From NCBI RefSeq assembly GCF_900115805.1, contig NZ_FOXU01000005.1, positions 1 to 64,000 on the forward strand: 64,000 nucleotides of DNA. The letters run 5' to 3'. Positions 28,299-37,052 of this stretch are shown here, piece by piece. The stretch's first letter is position 1. Each line of letters starts with the position of its first letter. The translations under genes and the position numbers were made by a program. The stretch is from Psychrobacillus psychrotolerans (GTDB taxonomy: Bacteria; Bacillota; Bacilli; Bacillales_A; Planococcaceae). A model generated the notes under the pieces. The model had not been told where the DNA came from. It ran no database searches and saw only the letters and a list, made by a program, of their open reading frames with translations.

Positions 28299-28754
28299 AT
28301 GTATCACTATTTTGAAGGGCTCGTTATTAGGGAAGGAACAAAGGGGATCCCTGCCGAATATGTAGAGGAACTCTTTAAAGATGCGGGTTGGAGTAAGCAT
28401 ACACCAGACTGGCAGAAAGAGAAGTTCACTTTAATATTTGAAAATTCTACCTGGGCATATACCGTTTGGGAGGATGAAAGAATGATTGGAATGGTCAGAG
28501 TTATTTCCGATCAAATAATGGCAGCAAATATTATGGATTTAGCAGTGCATTCGGAATATCGAGGAAAAGGAATTGGCCAAAAGCTTGTACAATTATGTGT
28601 GCAAAAGCTTCCTCACGGCGATTGGTTCGCTCATACATCTGCTAATAATTTTAGTTTTTATGAGAAATGTGGCTTTGAAGTAAAGGATTTAAACCAACAT
28701 GGAACATGTACTTATTATGGGTACATACAAGCGAGAAAAGATGGGCATAGATGA
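28299..28754 (+). CDS. GNAT family N-acetyltransferase
   Basis: 151-residue single-domain GNAT. Motif A is clear: LAVHSEYRGKGIGQKLVQ, with the R/Q-x-x-G-x-G/A acetyl-CoA loop. The C-terminal FYEKCGFEV strand closes the fold. The ATG at 28299 follows AAGGGGG; an ATG five bases earlier is out of frame. It heads a run of three small genes on one strand (28299-29452). Substrate unknown. Confidence 0.86.
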   Translation: MYHYFEGLVIREGTKGIPAEYVEELFKDAGWSKHTPDWQKEKFTLIFENSTWAYTVWEDERMIGMVRVISDQIMAANIMDLAVHSEYRGKGIGQKLVQLCVQKLPHGDWFAHTSANNFSFYEKCGFEVKDLNQHGTCTYYGYIQARKDGHR

Positions 28755-28786
28755 AATGAAATCTTTTATTGGGGGCGTGGTAATAA

Positions 28787-28981
28787 TTGAGTGAGCGCTG
28801 GGAGAATAAGAAAGAAGTTAGAAAGGAACGTAGAAAGTATAGTGATCATTATACTTTTGGTGACTTTTTATTTGATGTTTTCTTTTGGATACCAGAGTTA
28901 CTTCTTCTGCCCTTCCGAATGGGTTTCTGGTTAGTTAGAGGCCTAGGAAGAGTTATCGGTAATCTCATTGATGGTATATAA
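28787..28981 (+). CDS. Small conserved-looking membrane-associated protein
   Basis: 64 residues. The first 24 are strongly charged (KKEVRKERRK). A hydrophobic aromatic stretch follows, FLFDVFFWIPELLLLPFRMGFWLVRGLGRVIGNL in total, one or two membrane-associated helices. The start is TTG at 28787 with GGGGGCG about 10 bases ahead. It is placed between two acetyltransferase genes with short gaps, so it is likely cotranscribed. No family recognised. Confidence 0.65.
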   Translation: MSERWENKKEVRKERRKYSDHYTFGDFLFDVFFWIPELLLLPFRMGFWLVRGLGRVIGNLIDGI

Positions 28982-29008
28982 TAGGATTTATCGTAAGGAG
29001 TGGTGGGT

Positions 29009-29452
29009 ATGTGGAATTATATGGCATTTGAAGAGATGAGTGCATTGGAATTACAACGAATTTATAAAGTAAGAGTGGCGGTTTTTGTAGTGGAGCAGAA
29101 TTGTCCTTATCCGGAAGTAGACGATGTAGATCTTATTAGTACACATATTTTTAAAGAAGAAAATAATGAACTAAGTGCATACATGCGTGTGTTCCCGAAA
29201 GAAGATATGATCCATATTGGTAGAGTTTTAGTTGACCGAGAACATAGAAAATCTGGTTTAGGTAGAGAGCTTGTAGCTAGGGGGATGGAATATATCGAAA
29301 CTATTTATCCGGGAATGGCTATTTATGCTCAGGCTCAAGCTCATTTGGAGGATTTCTATAAGTCCTTTGGTTTTGAAACAGTGTCAGAGGTATATTTGGA
29401 GGATAATATTCCTCATATTGATATGGTAATGCCAGCTGGAGAAATGAACTAG
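29009..29452 (+). CDS. ElaA-like GNAT acetyltransferase
   Basis: 147 residues. The ElaA signature is present: LYxxLxLRxxVFVVEQxCPYPExDxxD, here IYKVRVAVFVVEQNCPYPEVDDVDL. The acetyl-CoA loop is RVLVDREHRKSGLGRELV, followed by AQAHLEDFYKSFGFE and the terminal IPHIDM. The ATG at 29009 has AAGGAG 8 bases ahead; the GTG at 29000 overlaps the site. Function of ElaA proteins is unclear. Confidence 0.9.
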   Translation: MWNYMAFEEMSALELQRIYKVRVAVFVVEQNCPYPEVDDVDLISTHIFKEENNELSAYMRVFPKEDMIHIGRVLVDREHRKSGLGRELVARGMEYIETIYPGMAIYAQAQAHLEDFYKSFGFETVSEVYLEDNIPHIDMVMPAGEMN

Positions 29453-29463
29453 TTATTGTACAT

Positions 29464-29498
29464 AAAAAATCGGCTCCTTTTTTAGGGGCCGATTTTTA
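29464..29498 (+). terminator. Terminator behind the elaA-like gene
   Basis: Stem of about 13 bp (29464-29477 with 29485-29497, one G-T pair) with A-rich 5' and T-rich 3' arms, so it can serve both strands. It lies between convergent genes. Confidence 0.85.
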
Positions 29499-29535
29499 TG
29501 GCATTAGTTGAAATATCATGAGAATCAATCGCAAG

Positions 29536-29889
29536 TCAACCTGTTTGTTGTTGTACTTTTTTTGTTTTATGAAGAGTATGTGCAGTTCCCCATTCATGCA
29601 TAGCCATCAAAATGGGTTCTAAGCTTCTTCCATACTCACTCATGGAATATTCCACTTTCGGTGGGACTTGAGCGTAGACATTGCGTGTAATAATATCTTC
29701 CTCTTCTAACTCTCGAAGCTGTTTTGTTAGCATTTTTTGAGTAATGCCAGGTACACTACGTTTTAAGTCGCTGAATCTTTTTGTACCTTCTTGTAATAGG
29801 ATTAATAAAATAATCGGTTTCCATTTTCCCACTAGAATACCTAAAGCGTCGTCTACTTTGCAAAGCTCTGGTTGCATTTCTATCCCCAT
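29536..29889 (-). CDS. HxlR-family winged-helix regulator
   Basis: 117 residues from the ATG at 29889 (GAGGAG 8 bases ahead; the track-like longer start at 29916 overlaps this site). HxlR pattern: N-terminal LCKVDDALGILVGKWKPIILLIL with the conserved cysteine often used for thiol or electrophile sensing. Then FSDLKRSVPGITQKMLTKQLRELEEEDII, the DNA-binding helix and wing. It is divergent from the luciferase-like monooxygenase gene 150 bases away, which is its probable target. Confidence 0.9.
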   Translation of the reverse strand: MGIEMQPELCKVDDALGILVGKWKPIILLILLQEGTKRFSDLKRSVPGITQKMLTKQLRELEEEDIITRNVYAQVPPKVEYSMSEYGRSLEPILMAMHEWGTAHTLHKTKKVQQQTG

Positions 29890-30042
29890 AATGCAATCTC
29901 CTCTCATTAGTATCATTTAGTATACTATACCACTTTTTTGTGCGTACTTATGTATTTTGACTTTCAATATTATACTACTCGTAGAGGTAATATTATTAAC
30001 ATCGTAAATGGAGAAAAGTATTTAATTAGAAGGGTGAGGTAA

Positions 30043-31098
30043 ATGGAAAAATATCGTATTGATCAAAGCAAAGGATTGGAATTTGGGTTATATACATTAG
30101 GGGATCATATGCCAAATCCGCATACAGGAGAACGTATCTCTGCAGCGCAGCGCATACATGAAATTATAGAGTTGGCAAAGTTAGCAGAGCAGGCGGGAAT
30201 TGACTTTTTCAGTGTTGGAGAGAGTCACCAGGAATATTTTGCAACACAGGCTCACACAGTTGTTTTGGCAGCAATTGCACAAGCAACTAATAAGATTAAG
30301 ATTGCGAGTTCATCCTCAATCATCAGTACGTCAGATCCAGTTCGAGTCTATGAAGACTTTGCCACAATAGATTTGCTATCCAAAGGACGTGCAGAAATTG
30401 TAGCTGGACGCGCATCTAGAATAGGTCTATTCGAATTGTTAGGGTTTGATGTTCGATATTATGAGGAATTATACGAAGAAAAGTTTGAGTTATTATTGAA
30501 GATAAACCAAGAGAATGTCATCAATTGGAGTGGACAATTCCGAGCGCCATTGAAAGATGCAAGTGTTATCCCACGCCCGCAAGACGGTTCACTACCCATT
30601 TGGCGTGCAGTCGGTGGACATCCTGCAAGTGCGATTAAGGCAGGGCATGCTGGTGTCCCAATGTTTTTAGCTACTTTAGGAGGACCAGCGTCTTCTTTTA
30701 AACGCTCCATTGATGCATATCGCGATGCAGCTAAAAGTAGTGGCTATAATCCTGCTGAACTTCCAGTAGCAACTGCTGGTTTCTTCTATGCAGCAGAAAC
30801 GACACAACAAGCACAAAACGAATACTATCCTTATATCAATGAAGGGATGAAATTATCGAATGGCAGTGGTTATCCAAGAGACGCATTTGCGTTAGGAGCA
30901 GACCCGCATAATGTCATGAATATCGGAAGTCCACAGCAAATCATTGAAAAAATTCTATACCAGCATGAAGTATTTGGTCATCAAAGATATATCGGACAAA
31001 TGGATTTTGGCGGCGTACCTTTCGAGAAACTTATGAAGAATATTGAACTTATAGGCACTGAGATTCTGCCTGCTATTAAAAAATATACAGCTAAGTAG
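30043..31098 (+). CDS. LLM-class flavin-dependent oxidoreductase
   Basis: Luciferase-like (bacterial alkanal monooxygenase fold) TIM-barrel protein, 351 residues. Family features: start LEFGLYTLGDHMPNPHTGERIS, the AEQAGIDFFSVGESHQEYFATQ segment, IKIASSSSIISTSDPVRVYEDFATIDLLSKGRAEIVAGR and the late HVFGHQRYIGQMDFGGVP-like stretch. It uses FMNH2 or F420-type flavin; substrate unknown. A divergent HxlR regulator suggests induction by a reactive compound. AGGGTGAGG site ahead of the ATG. Confidence 0.88.
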   Translation: MEKYRIDQSKGLEFGLYTLGDHMPNPHTGERISAAQRIHEIIELAKLAEQAGIDFFSVGESHQEYFATQAHTVVLAAIAQATNKIKIASSSSIISTSDPVRVYEDFATIDLLSKGRAEIVAGRASRIGLFELLGFDVRYYEELYEEKFELLLKINQENVINWSGQFRAPLKDASVIPRPQDGSLPIWRAVGGHPASAIKAGHAGVPMFLATLGGPASSFKRSIDAYRDAAKSSGYNPAELPVATAGFFYAAETTQQAQNEYYPYINEGMKLSNGSGYPRDAFALGADPHNVMNIGSPQQIIEKILYQHEVFGHQRYIGQMDFGGVPFEKLMKNIELIGTEILPAIKKYTAK

Positions 31099-31251
31099 TA
31101 TTAAATCAATAGTAATAATAGATATACCTTGGGGCGATTAGAAATTCGTTACAAGGTGTTTTTTGTAATAGTGCTTCCTCTAGAAAGCTGTCTTAAAAAG
31201 ATATCATAACGTTTTCACTAATCGATAGGATTGGCTCATTTACGGCGTATT

Positions 31252-31917
31252 TTATTTGATTTCGTCGGCTAACGCCTGAAGCTTTTCTCTATCTAATATT
31301 TTGTAACTCATTTTTATTTTTTCTATCATACCTGCTTCTGATAATTGAGCAAATGTATGCAGTAAATGTCGGTAGGATACGCCGAAGTACTCGCTGATTT
31401 CCGTATGCTTTTCCCTGTATATATCTTCGTGTGAGGATAAAAGTATAAACTCTGCTAGTTTATTTTCTAGCGGATACGCTTGATGCTTTGTATACTTGGT
31501 AGAATGAGCAGTTGATTTATTACTTAAAAATATACATAAATATTTCAGGAAGTGAGCATCCGCTAGTAGTTTTTCTTTGCATTTTTCAATTGCGATTCCT
31601 AAACAAATGCATTTTGAGCTAGTTTGAATACTTTTGGAATACTTTTCTTCGTTTAATAGCTCGATTTCTCCCATGAATATTGGTGGGGTTAAAAAGTTGA
31701 TCAATGAAACTTTGCCATTTTTGTGGGACACGTAGAGTTTTGCCTTACCTTCTACCATATAAAAGAGATACTCAGGTGCTGATCCTTCTTGAATGATAAA
31801 ATTGCCCTTTTCAAATTGAAAAACCTGTACAAAGGGAGAAATGTCAAAAGAAAAAAGTGATTGAATTGTATATTTTTCTATGTAATATTCCTTTTCTAAC
31901 CCCTTTAGTAAATTCAT
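31252..31917 (-). CDS. Crp/Fnr-family regulator (YeiL-like)
   Basis: 221 residues: an N-terminal cyclic-nucleotide-binding-type beta-barrel (QFEKGNFIIQEGSAPEYLFYMVEGKAKLYV) and a C-terminal helix-turn-helix (HTEISEYFGVSYRHLLHTFAQLSEAGMI). There is no Cys cluster of Fnr type. The YeiL branch often sits next to a transporter it controls. Here the MFS gene is divergent, 95 bases away, which suggests local control. Confidence 0.86.
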   Translation of the reverse strand: MNLLKGLEKEYYIEKYTIQSLFSFDISPFVQVFQFEKGNFIIQEGSAPEYLFYMVEGKAKLYVSHKNGKVSLINFLTPPIFMGEIELLNEEKYSKSIQTSSKCICLGIAIEKCKEKLLADAHFLKYLCIFLSNKSTAHSTKYTKHQAYPLENKLAEFILLSSHEDIYREKHTEISEYFGVSYRHLLHTFAQLSEAGMIEKIKMSYKILDREKLQALADEIK

Positions 31918-32012
31918 GGAATGTCATCCACCCTTCAAATATATGAGATATCTCCTATTATTATAATTTGACTCATGCTAACATTCAATCTAGCGAATGG
32001 AGGTTTTGTAAA

Positions 32013-33167
32013 ATGATAAACAATCAGCGTTGGCTTTCGCAGAGCTTTTTTGTCTTCTTTTTTACATGGGGAATCTTTTTACCATACTGGACCGGTTGGT
32101 TAGTTGAAGGGAAGAATTTAACTGTAGCTAATGCAAGTATGATTATGGCATTTGGTTTAATTGCACGTGCAGCCGCAACAATGTTTTTATTTCCTTTTAT
32201 GTCTAAATTTATGAGTAGCAAAAAAATAATTATTACCTTTACTATACTGGCTTTATTTGCAACTGTTCTCTATATACCGGCAACTTCTAGCATGTCTTTG
32301 CTACTGATCACACTATTATTTAGTTTAGTGTATCCGACGTTAATGCCAGCCATTGAAAGTGGGGCTTCTTCACTTGTACGACAAGGAAAGGTGCACTACG
32401 GAAAAAGTCGGTCGTATGGATCCATTGGGTTTGTAGTTGCAGTACTTATTATAAGTATGTTAACAGGGGTTTGGGGAGAGCAAGCGATTCTTTGGAGTAT
32501 GATTATAGGATTATTATTTTTATTGATCAAGCAGTTCATGCCGACTCCGCCAGTCTTACTTGTAACTCCCTCCCCACAAGATAGAAAAGGGAAGCTATCG
32601 ATGAAGGAGCTTTGGAAAGTGAAAACCTTTCCGATTGTACTCGTCGTTGTTTTTTTACTTCAAGGTGCACATGCTGCCTATTACAATTATGGATATATTT
32701 ATTTGCAGGGTTTAAATGTAAATCCTTTCTATATCGGTATGATTATTAATATTGCGGTTATTTTTGAAGTTTTGTATTTCATGAAGGCAGATACCTTTTT
32801 GTCTAAGTGGAGACCTTCCTCCTTATTGTTGTTAGCAGGGATTGGTTCTACCATCCGCTGGGGTATGATTTACTTATTCCCTAGCGTTGGAATGTTTATC
32901 ATTTCTCAAGCGCTACATGCACTATCTTTCGGAATGGCGCATATTGCTTTTATTCGCTACTTGAATTTATCTTTACCAAAACAACAAATTGCCAATGCGC
33001 AAGGTATTTATTCCGGATTAGCACTTAGCCTAAGCACAGCTATTTTAACATTTGTTGGTGGCTATCTATATGAAATTGAACCAGGTTTATCTTTTTTAGG
33101 TATGATTTTATGTACAATTCCAGCAATGATTATTATTCTGGTAACACGTAGAAGATTTAGCTACTAA
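32013..33167 (+). CDS. MFS transporter (PPP/LacY-like, MFS_1_like)
   Basis: 384-residue major facilitator with about 12 helices. Start QRWLSQSFFVFFFTWGIFLPYWTGWL and the segment GKSRSYGSIGFVVAVL match the 3-phenylpropionate/nucleoside-type MFS_1_like group. The start ATG at 32013 has GGAGG 9-10 bases ahead; the ATG at 31968 lacks a site. It is divergent from the YeiL-like regulator. Substrate not readable. Confidence 0.87.
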   Translation: MINNQRWLSQSFFVFFFTWGIFLPYWTGWLVEGKNLTVANASMIMAFGLIARAAATMFLFPFMSKFMSSKKIIITFTILALFATVLYIPATSSMSLLLITLLFSLVYPTLMPAIESGASSLVRQGKVHYGKSRSYGSIGFVVAVLIISMLTGVWGEQAILWSMIIGLLFLLIKQFMPTPPVLLVTPSPQDRKGKLSMKELWKVKTFPIVLVVVFLLQGAHAAYYNYGYIYLQGLNVNPFYIGMIINIAVIFEVLYFMKADTFLSKWRPSSLLLLAGIGSTIRWGMIYLFPSVGMFIISQALHALSFGMAHIAFIRYLNLSLPKQQIANAQGIYSGLALSLSTAILTFVGGYLYEIEPGLSFLGMILCTIPAMIIILVTRRRFSY

Positions 33168-33297
33168 GCTAAAGGAATTGTGAAAAATTAGTGACGACAA
33201 AAAAGTAGTTATATTCGTTTTGAATTCAAAGTAATTGAAAGTAGTATAATAAGTTGTTATGATTACCAAGGTAATAAAACATTGGAGGAAATAATTA

Positions 33298-33930
33298 ATG
33301 AATATTTTAGTAGTAAAAGCAAATAACCGTCCTTCTGCAGAAGCTATTTCTAGCAGAATGTATGATACATTTATGGCAAATCTAGAAGGCGCAAACGTAA
33401 CAACTTATGATGTATTTGCAGAAGACATGCCTTTTATCGGACAAGATCTTTTTAATGCATTTGGTAAATTATCAGAGGGATTAGAGTTAACAGAATTAGA
33501 AGCTCGTTTAATAGCGGCTAAACAAAAAGCAATGGATGCTATAACTGCTGCTGATGTAGTAGTATTCGCATTCCCACTTTGGAACTTAACAATTCCAGCA
33601 CCATTACAAGTATTTATTGACTATATTTACCAAGCTGGCTTCTCGTTCAAATACGACGAAAATGGTCAAGCAGTGCAATTGTTAACGGACAAAAAAGCAG
33701 TTATCTTAAATGCTCGTGGTGGTATTTATTCTGCACCAGAAGCAGCACCAATGGAAATGGCTGTTAACTACATGAAAAATGTATTAGGTGGCGTTTTCGG
33801 TATGCAAATTGTGGACGAAGTAATTATTGAAGGCCATAATGCTATGCCTGCACAAGCAGATGCAATCGTTGCAGAAGGCTTAGAAAAAGTAAAAGCAGCT
33901 GCTACAAAACTTTCAAAACAATTAGTATAA
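33298..33930 (+). CDS. azoR: FMN-dependent NADH-azoreductase
   Basis: 210-residue flavodoxin-fold oxidoreductase reducing quinones and azo compounds. Features: N-terminal phosphate loop region VVKANNRPSAEAISSRMYDTF, FMN loop FAFPLWNLTIPAPLQVFIDYIYQAGFSFKY and LNARGGIYS. AzoR/AcpD family length. GGAGGAAATAATT precedes the ATG. Likely protects against electrophiles/quinones. Monocistronic. Confidence 0.93.
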   Translation: MNILVVKANNRPSAEAISSRMYDTFMANLEGANVTTYDVFAEDMPFIGQDLFNAFGKLSEGLELTELEARLIAAKQKAMDAITAADVVVFAFPLWNLTIPAPLQVFIDYIYQAGFSFKYDENGQAVQLLTDKKAVILNARGGIYSAPEAAPMEMAVNYMKNVLGGVFGMQIVDEVIIEGHNAMPAQADAIVAEGLEKVKAAATKLSKQLV

Positions 33931-33940
33931 AATGATCAAT

Positions 33941-33987
33941 AAGCGTTCATGAAGTCTATTACTAGACTTTATGGACGCTTTTTTTGT
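33941..33987 (+). terminator. Terminator behind azoR
   Basis: Long imperfect stem (AAGCGTTCATGAAGTC at 33941 with GACTTTATGGACGCTT ending 33980), then seven T. Confidence 0.87.
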
Positions 33988-34079
33988 TGCGACCGATTCT
34001 ATATAATTTATAAAAGTTTATTTCATAAGGATTAAGGGCACCTTTTAAGTATAGGAGAATATAAAGGAGTGGTTAGTCT

Positions 34080-35687
34080 ATGAGAAAAACAGTTGCAGAA
34101 GTGATATTGGATCAGCTATCTTACTACGGCGTTAAGCGTATTTATGGAGTCACAGGGGATACAATTATTGGATTATTAGATGCATTAGCTAAACAGGATC
34201 AGATTGAATTTATAGCAGTGAAACATGAATCGGTTGCAGCATTTATGGCTTCTGCAGAAGCGAAGCTTACCGGAAACCTTGCAGTTTGTACATCTACAAT
34301 GGGACCAGGTGCAACAAATCTGCTAAATGGATTGGGAGATGCATATGCAGATAGAGCCCCAGTACTAGCTATCACAGGTCAAGCACCATTAAATAAAATT
34401 GGTACCAATTTTCAACAATATGTAGACCAACAAGAGCTGTTTAAACCATTTGCTACCTACTCGGCAAATTTAGCTAGTGAAGATGCAATTGTTGAGTTAC
34501 TACAGAAAGCTACTCAAATTTCATTGCAACAACGAGCGGTTACCCATCTTTCTATTCCAAAGGATTTATTTGAGAAAGAGACCGAGGTAGAGGCACGACC
34601 ACTTCCTCAAGTAATTGAAGGAGCAGAGACATTTCAAAGGGATGATTTGGAAAAAGTAGCGAGCCTGATGAAAACATCAAAGAAACCGATGATATTAGCT
34701 GGAGCAGGTGCCTGGAAAGCCACTGAAGCGATTGAAGGTTTAGCTAAACTATGGGGAGCAGGCATTATTACAAGCTTCGGTGGAAAAGGACTTTTTGAGG
34801 AGACAACTCCATATCTTCTCCAAGGGATTGGAGAAGGAGGAAACCCTCATGCCCCGAAAGTTTTTAAAGACGCTGATGTTGTACTTCTTGCTGGTGTTTC
34901 CTGGTGGCCAGAAGGTTATGTTCCGGAAAAGGCGAGAATTATTCAAATTGATACACATATAGAAAGTGCTACAAGTGGTATTCCAGTGGAACTTGCTATT
35001 AAAGGTAAAACGGAGCAAGTTGTTCCACTTCTTCATGAGACCATCGCAGGACATGAGCCGAATACCGACTGGCTTAATAGTATTGAGCAGATTAAAACTA
35101 AATGGGCTATTGAGAACGAACAAGAAGGGAAAGCCACGGATTACCCGTTACACCCTTCACGTATAGTACGAGGCATAGAGAAATCAGTTGCAAAAAACGC
35201 AATCCTAACAATTGATACTGGAGATGTAACAGTATGGATGAATCGTAATTTTAGGCAAAGTAATCAGAACATATTTTTTTCGGGTTATTGGCGTTCCATG
35301 GGCTTTGGATTGCCTGCAGCAATCGCAGCGAAAATGGAGAAACCAGAGGAACAAGTTGTTGCTATTGTAGGTGATGGTGGCCTCGAGATGGTGCTAGCAG
35401 ACCTTTTGACCGCTACTCGGTATAATTTAGATATTACCGTTATTGTATTCAATAATGGTTCGTTACAAATGGAAAGTGACAAAATTCAAGCAGCAGGTTT
35501 AAAAGAAATAGGAACTAAGCTAACTAATCCAGACTTTGTTAAGATAGCCGAAGCGTGTGGGTGGAAAGCCTTTCGAGTCCATGATGAGGACAAGCTAGAA
35601 TCTGTCATTCAGAGTGCAATAGCCTATGCGGGGCCAAGTTTAGTGGATATTCCAACTGCTCAAGCTTTCTTTCCGGAAACAGAATAA
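34080..35687 (+). CDS. Thiamine-pyrophosphate enzyme, pyruvate oxidase type (YdaP-like)
   Basis: 535-residue three-domain ThDP enzyme. The N-terminal PYR domain has the catalytic Glu in VKHESVAAFMASAEAKLTG. The central FAD/CoA-type domain includes AGAGAWKATEAI. The C-terminal PP domain has the ThDP-binding GDGGLEMVLADLLTATRYNLDITVIVFNNG, i.e. GDG-x26-NN. The best fit is pyruvate oxidase (pyruvate to acetate or acetyl-phosphate plus CO2), as in B. subtilis YdaP, a general-stress gene. Acetolactate synthase is less likely because there is no ilvN neighbour. Confidence 0.88.
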   Translation: MRKTVAEVILDQLSYYGVKRIYGVTGDTIIGLLDALAKQDQIEFIAVKHESVAAFMASAEAKLTGNLAVCTSTMGPGATNLLNGLGDAYADRAPVLAITGQAPLNKIGTNFQQYVDQQELFKPFATYSANLASEDAIVELLQKATQISLQQRAVTHLSIPKDLFEKETEVEARPLPQVIEGAETFQRDDLEKVASLMKTSKKPMILAGAGAWKATEAIEGLAKLWGAGIITSFGGKGLFEETTPYLLQGIGEGGNPHAPKVFKDADVVLLAGVSWWPEGYVPEKARIIQIDTHIESATSGIPVELAIKGKTEQVVPLLHETIAGHEPNTDWLNSIEQIKTKWAIENEQEGKATDYPLHPSRIVRGIEKSVAKNAILTIDTGDVTVWMNRNFRQSNQNIFFSGYWRSMGFGLPAAIAAKMEKPEEQVVAIVGDGGLEMVLADLLTATRYNLDITVIVFNNGSLQMESDKIQAAGLKEIGTKLTNPDFVKIAEACGWKAFRVHDEDKLESVIQSAIAYAGPSLVDIPTAQAFFPETE

Positions 35688-35740
35688 GAAAAGCGATATC
35701 TCCATTGGAATACGAATGGGGATATCGCTTTTCTATTTTG
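35688..35740 (+). terminator. Terminator behind the pyruvate-oxidase-type gene
   Basis: 19-bp stem (35688-35706 with 35715-35733, one G-T pair), starting at the base after the stop codon, then a T-rich tail. Confidence 0.88.
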
Positions 35741-35748
35741 TCTAGTTC

Positions 35749-35848
35749 TAGCGCCTATCCCCTCGAGTCACTTCAGGATTTTAGTAAAGGCAAGGTATGC
35801 CTTTACGTGAAATCCTTCCAGTGCTTATCAGTGCTTACATAGGCGCTT
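35749..35848. repeat. Nested-hairpin repeat of the AGCGCCTA...TAGGCGCT type
   Basis: An outer perfect 9-bp inverted repeat (AGCGCCTAT 35750-35758; ATAGGCGCT 35839-35847) encloses CCCCTCGAGTCACTTCAGG and an inner hairpin (GTAAAGGCA 35784-35792 with TGCCTTTAC 35798-35806, extended by AGGATTT/AAATCCT). It is non-coding. The layout resembles dispersed, mobile REP/MITE-like elements that I recall from Bacillus and Lysinibacillus intergenic regions. Only one copy is in this window, so the repeat status is by recall. Confidence 0.6.
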
Positions 35849-35860
35849 CCATATTTGGAA

Positions 35861-36010
35861 TTAAAACATCGGGAACACATAGGAGATTAAGAACCAAAGA
35901 ACACCAAAGAATATGATTAAATATGCTGCATATTTGATAAAAGTAGCTCCAACCATTCCTGAGTCAGTTCTTTCCTCGCGATGAACCTCTACACGTTTTT
36001 CTTCTTCCAT
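35861..36010 (-). CDS. 49-residue single-helix membrane protein
   Basis: A short ORF read directly from the sequence: ATG at 36010, stop at 35863-35861. A charged N-terminus (MEEEKRVEVHREERTDSG) is followed by one hydrophobic helix (KYAAYLIIFFGVLWFLISYVF). AGGAGTGAG lies at good distance ahead of the ATG. The acidic/basic head plus tail-anchored helix is seen in small uncharacterised Bacillaceae proteins. No function known. Confidence 0.75.
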   Translation of the reverse strand: MEEEKRVEVHREERTDSGMVGATFIKYAAYLIIFFGVLWFLISYVFPMF

Positions 36011-36162
36011 ATTAGCTCACTCCTAATGTTATAGTCTTAAAGATTGAGTACCCATCGGAAGAATGTGGTAAACATCTAGACATTAAAGAATAAGTATGTG
36101 GTTGAATGCAGTGAAGCAATACTTTAGAATGGAGACTAATAAGTGGAATGGGGGAATATAAT

Positions 36163-36504
36163 ATGGCAGCTTTACCAAATTGCCCAAAATGTAATTCTGA
36201 ATATACATACGAAGACGGAAATATGTTTGTTTGTCCGGAATGTGCTCACGAATGGTCTCAACAGGTGGATAGTGAGAATAATGAGGAACAACAAATTGTA
36301 AAAGACTCAAATGGAAATATCTTAACGGATGGGGATGCCGTAACGGTTATTAAAGACTTAAAGGTAAAAGGTAGTTCTTCTACGTTAAAACAAGGTACAA
36401 AGGTAAAGAGTATCCGAATAGTAGAAGGAGATCATAATATTGACTGTAAAATTGATGGGTTCGGTGCGATGAAGCTAAAATCCGAATTTGTGAAGAAGAT
36501 ATAA
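36163..36504 (+). CDS. PhnA/YjdM family zinc-ribbon protein
   Basis: 113 residues from the ATG at 36163 (GGGGGAA ahead). N-terminal zinc ribbon C-P-K-C ... C-P-E-C ([28 protein letters not shown]), then a PhnA beta-barrel ([34 protein letters not shown] in sequence). Full-length match to the YjdM pattern. Despite the PhnA name, no role in phosphonate use is established, and no phn genes are near. Confidence 0.92.
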   Translation: MAALPNCPKCNSEYTYEDGNMFVCPECAHEWSQQVDSENNEEQQIVKDSNGNILTDGDAVTVIKDLKVKGSSSTLKQGTKVKSIRIVEGDHNIDCKIDGFGAMKLKSEFVKKI

Positions 36505-36528
36505 ATATAGAAATGTAGGTATAAATGT

Positions 36529-36834
36529 ATGATGAAAAACACACTTGGACAATTAAGAATTGCAGGTATATTAGACGGGATATCCTTGGTAGTCCTTCTG
36601 TTTATTGCGATGCCCTTAAAGTATTGGATGGATATACCAATGGCAGTTACGATAGTTGGTTCTGTACATGGTTTTATCTTTGTTTCGTATGTACTTGTTA
36701 TTTTATATGTACAAATTCGATTAAAGTGGAATATTATCTGGTCTTTGCTAGCATTAGCAGTGGCATTTATTCCTTTTGGTAACTTTATTTATGACTGGCA
36801 GCTTAAAAAAATGGAAACCCGTTTTCAAAACTAA
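36529..36834 (+). CDS. DUF3817 family membrane protein
   Basis: 101 residues, three membrane helices. The DUF3817 pattern is LRIAGILDGISLVVLLFIAMPLKY, then VGSVHGFIFVSYVLVI, then a final helix ending IPFGNFIYDWQLKK. Members are small integral membrane proteins of unknown role. It starts 24 bases after the zinc-ribbon gene and is probably cotranscribed; a strong terminator follows. Confidence 0.87.
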   Translation: MMKNTLGQLRIAGILDGISLVVLLFIAMPLKYWMDIPMAVTIVGSVHGFIFVSYVLVILYVQIRLKWNIIWSLLALAVAFIPFGNFIYDWQLKKMETRFQN

Positions 36835-36835
36835 T

Positions 36836-36880
36836 ATAGGCACCTTCCCAATGCTCGAATTGGGAAGGTGCCTATTTTGT
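36836..36880 (+). terminator. Terminator behind the DUF3817 gene
   Basis: Perfect 17-bp stem (36836-36852 with 36859-36875), 6-base loop, TTT tail. It may also stop minus-strand transcripts from 36920. Confidence 0.9.
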
Positions 36881-36919
36881 ATTTAGTCTAACGCCCGCCG
36901 TTTCATAATAAGATAGAAA

Positions 36920-37051
36920 TTATTTTTCTTCCAACTGTTTTAACAGTTCTATTATTTTTTCATTTTGTTCAATTGTTTTTTTAAGACTAACTTCAATTGC
37001 CAGGCAAGTAATAACTATTATAATGCCGCCAATTATTATTATAAACTCCAA
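36920..37051 (-). CDS. 43-residue membrane-helix/coiled-coil protein coupled to the BtuF-like gene
   Basis: A TTG at 37051 lies one base past the TGA of the upstream BtuF-like gene; the site AAAGGGA (in the end of that gene) is about 9 bases ahead. The product has one helix (FIIIIGGIIIVITCLAI) and then a charged amphipathic helix (KKTIEQNEKIIELLKQLEEK) ending at the stop. It is shorter than usual annotation cut-offs. The spacing suggests translational coupling. No family recognised. Confidence 0.55.
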   Translation of the reverse strand: MEFIIIIGGIIIVITCLAIEVSLKKTIEQNEKIIELLKQLEEK

Positions 37052-37052
37052 T

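Noticed and set aside
31099-31251. Terminator behind the luciferase-like monooxygenase
   Set aside because: The region has no stem of convincing length followed by a T run.
36525-36782. Plus-strand ORF overlapping the DUF3817 gene in another frame
   Set aside because: Starts four bases earlier but lacks membrane helix order and family match; the DUF3817 frame is convincing.
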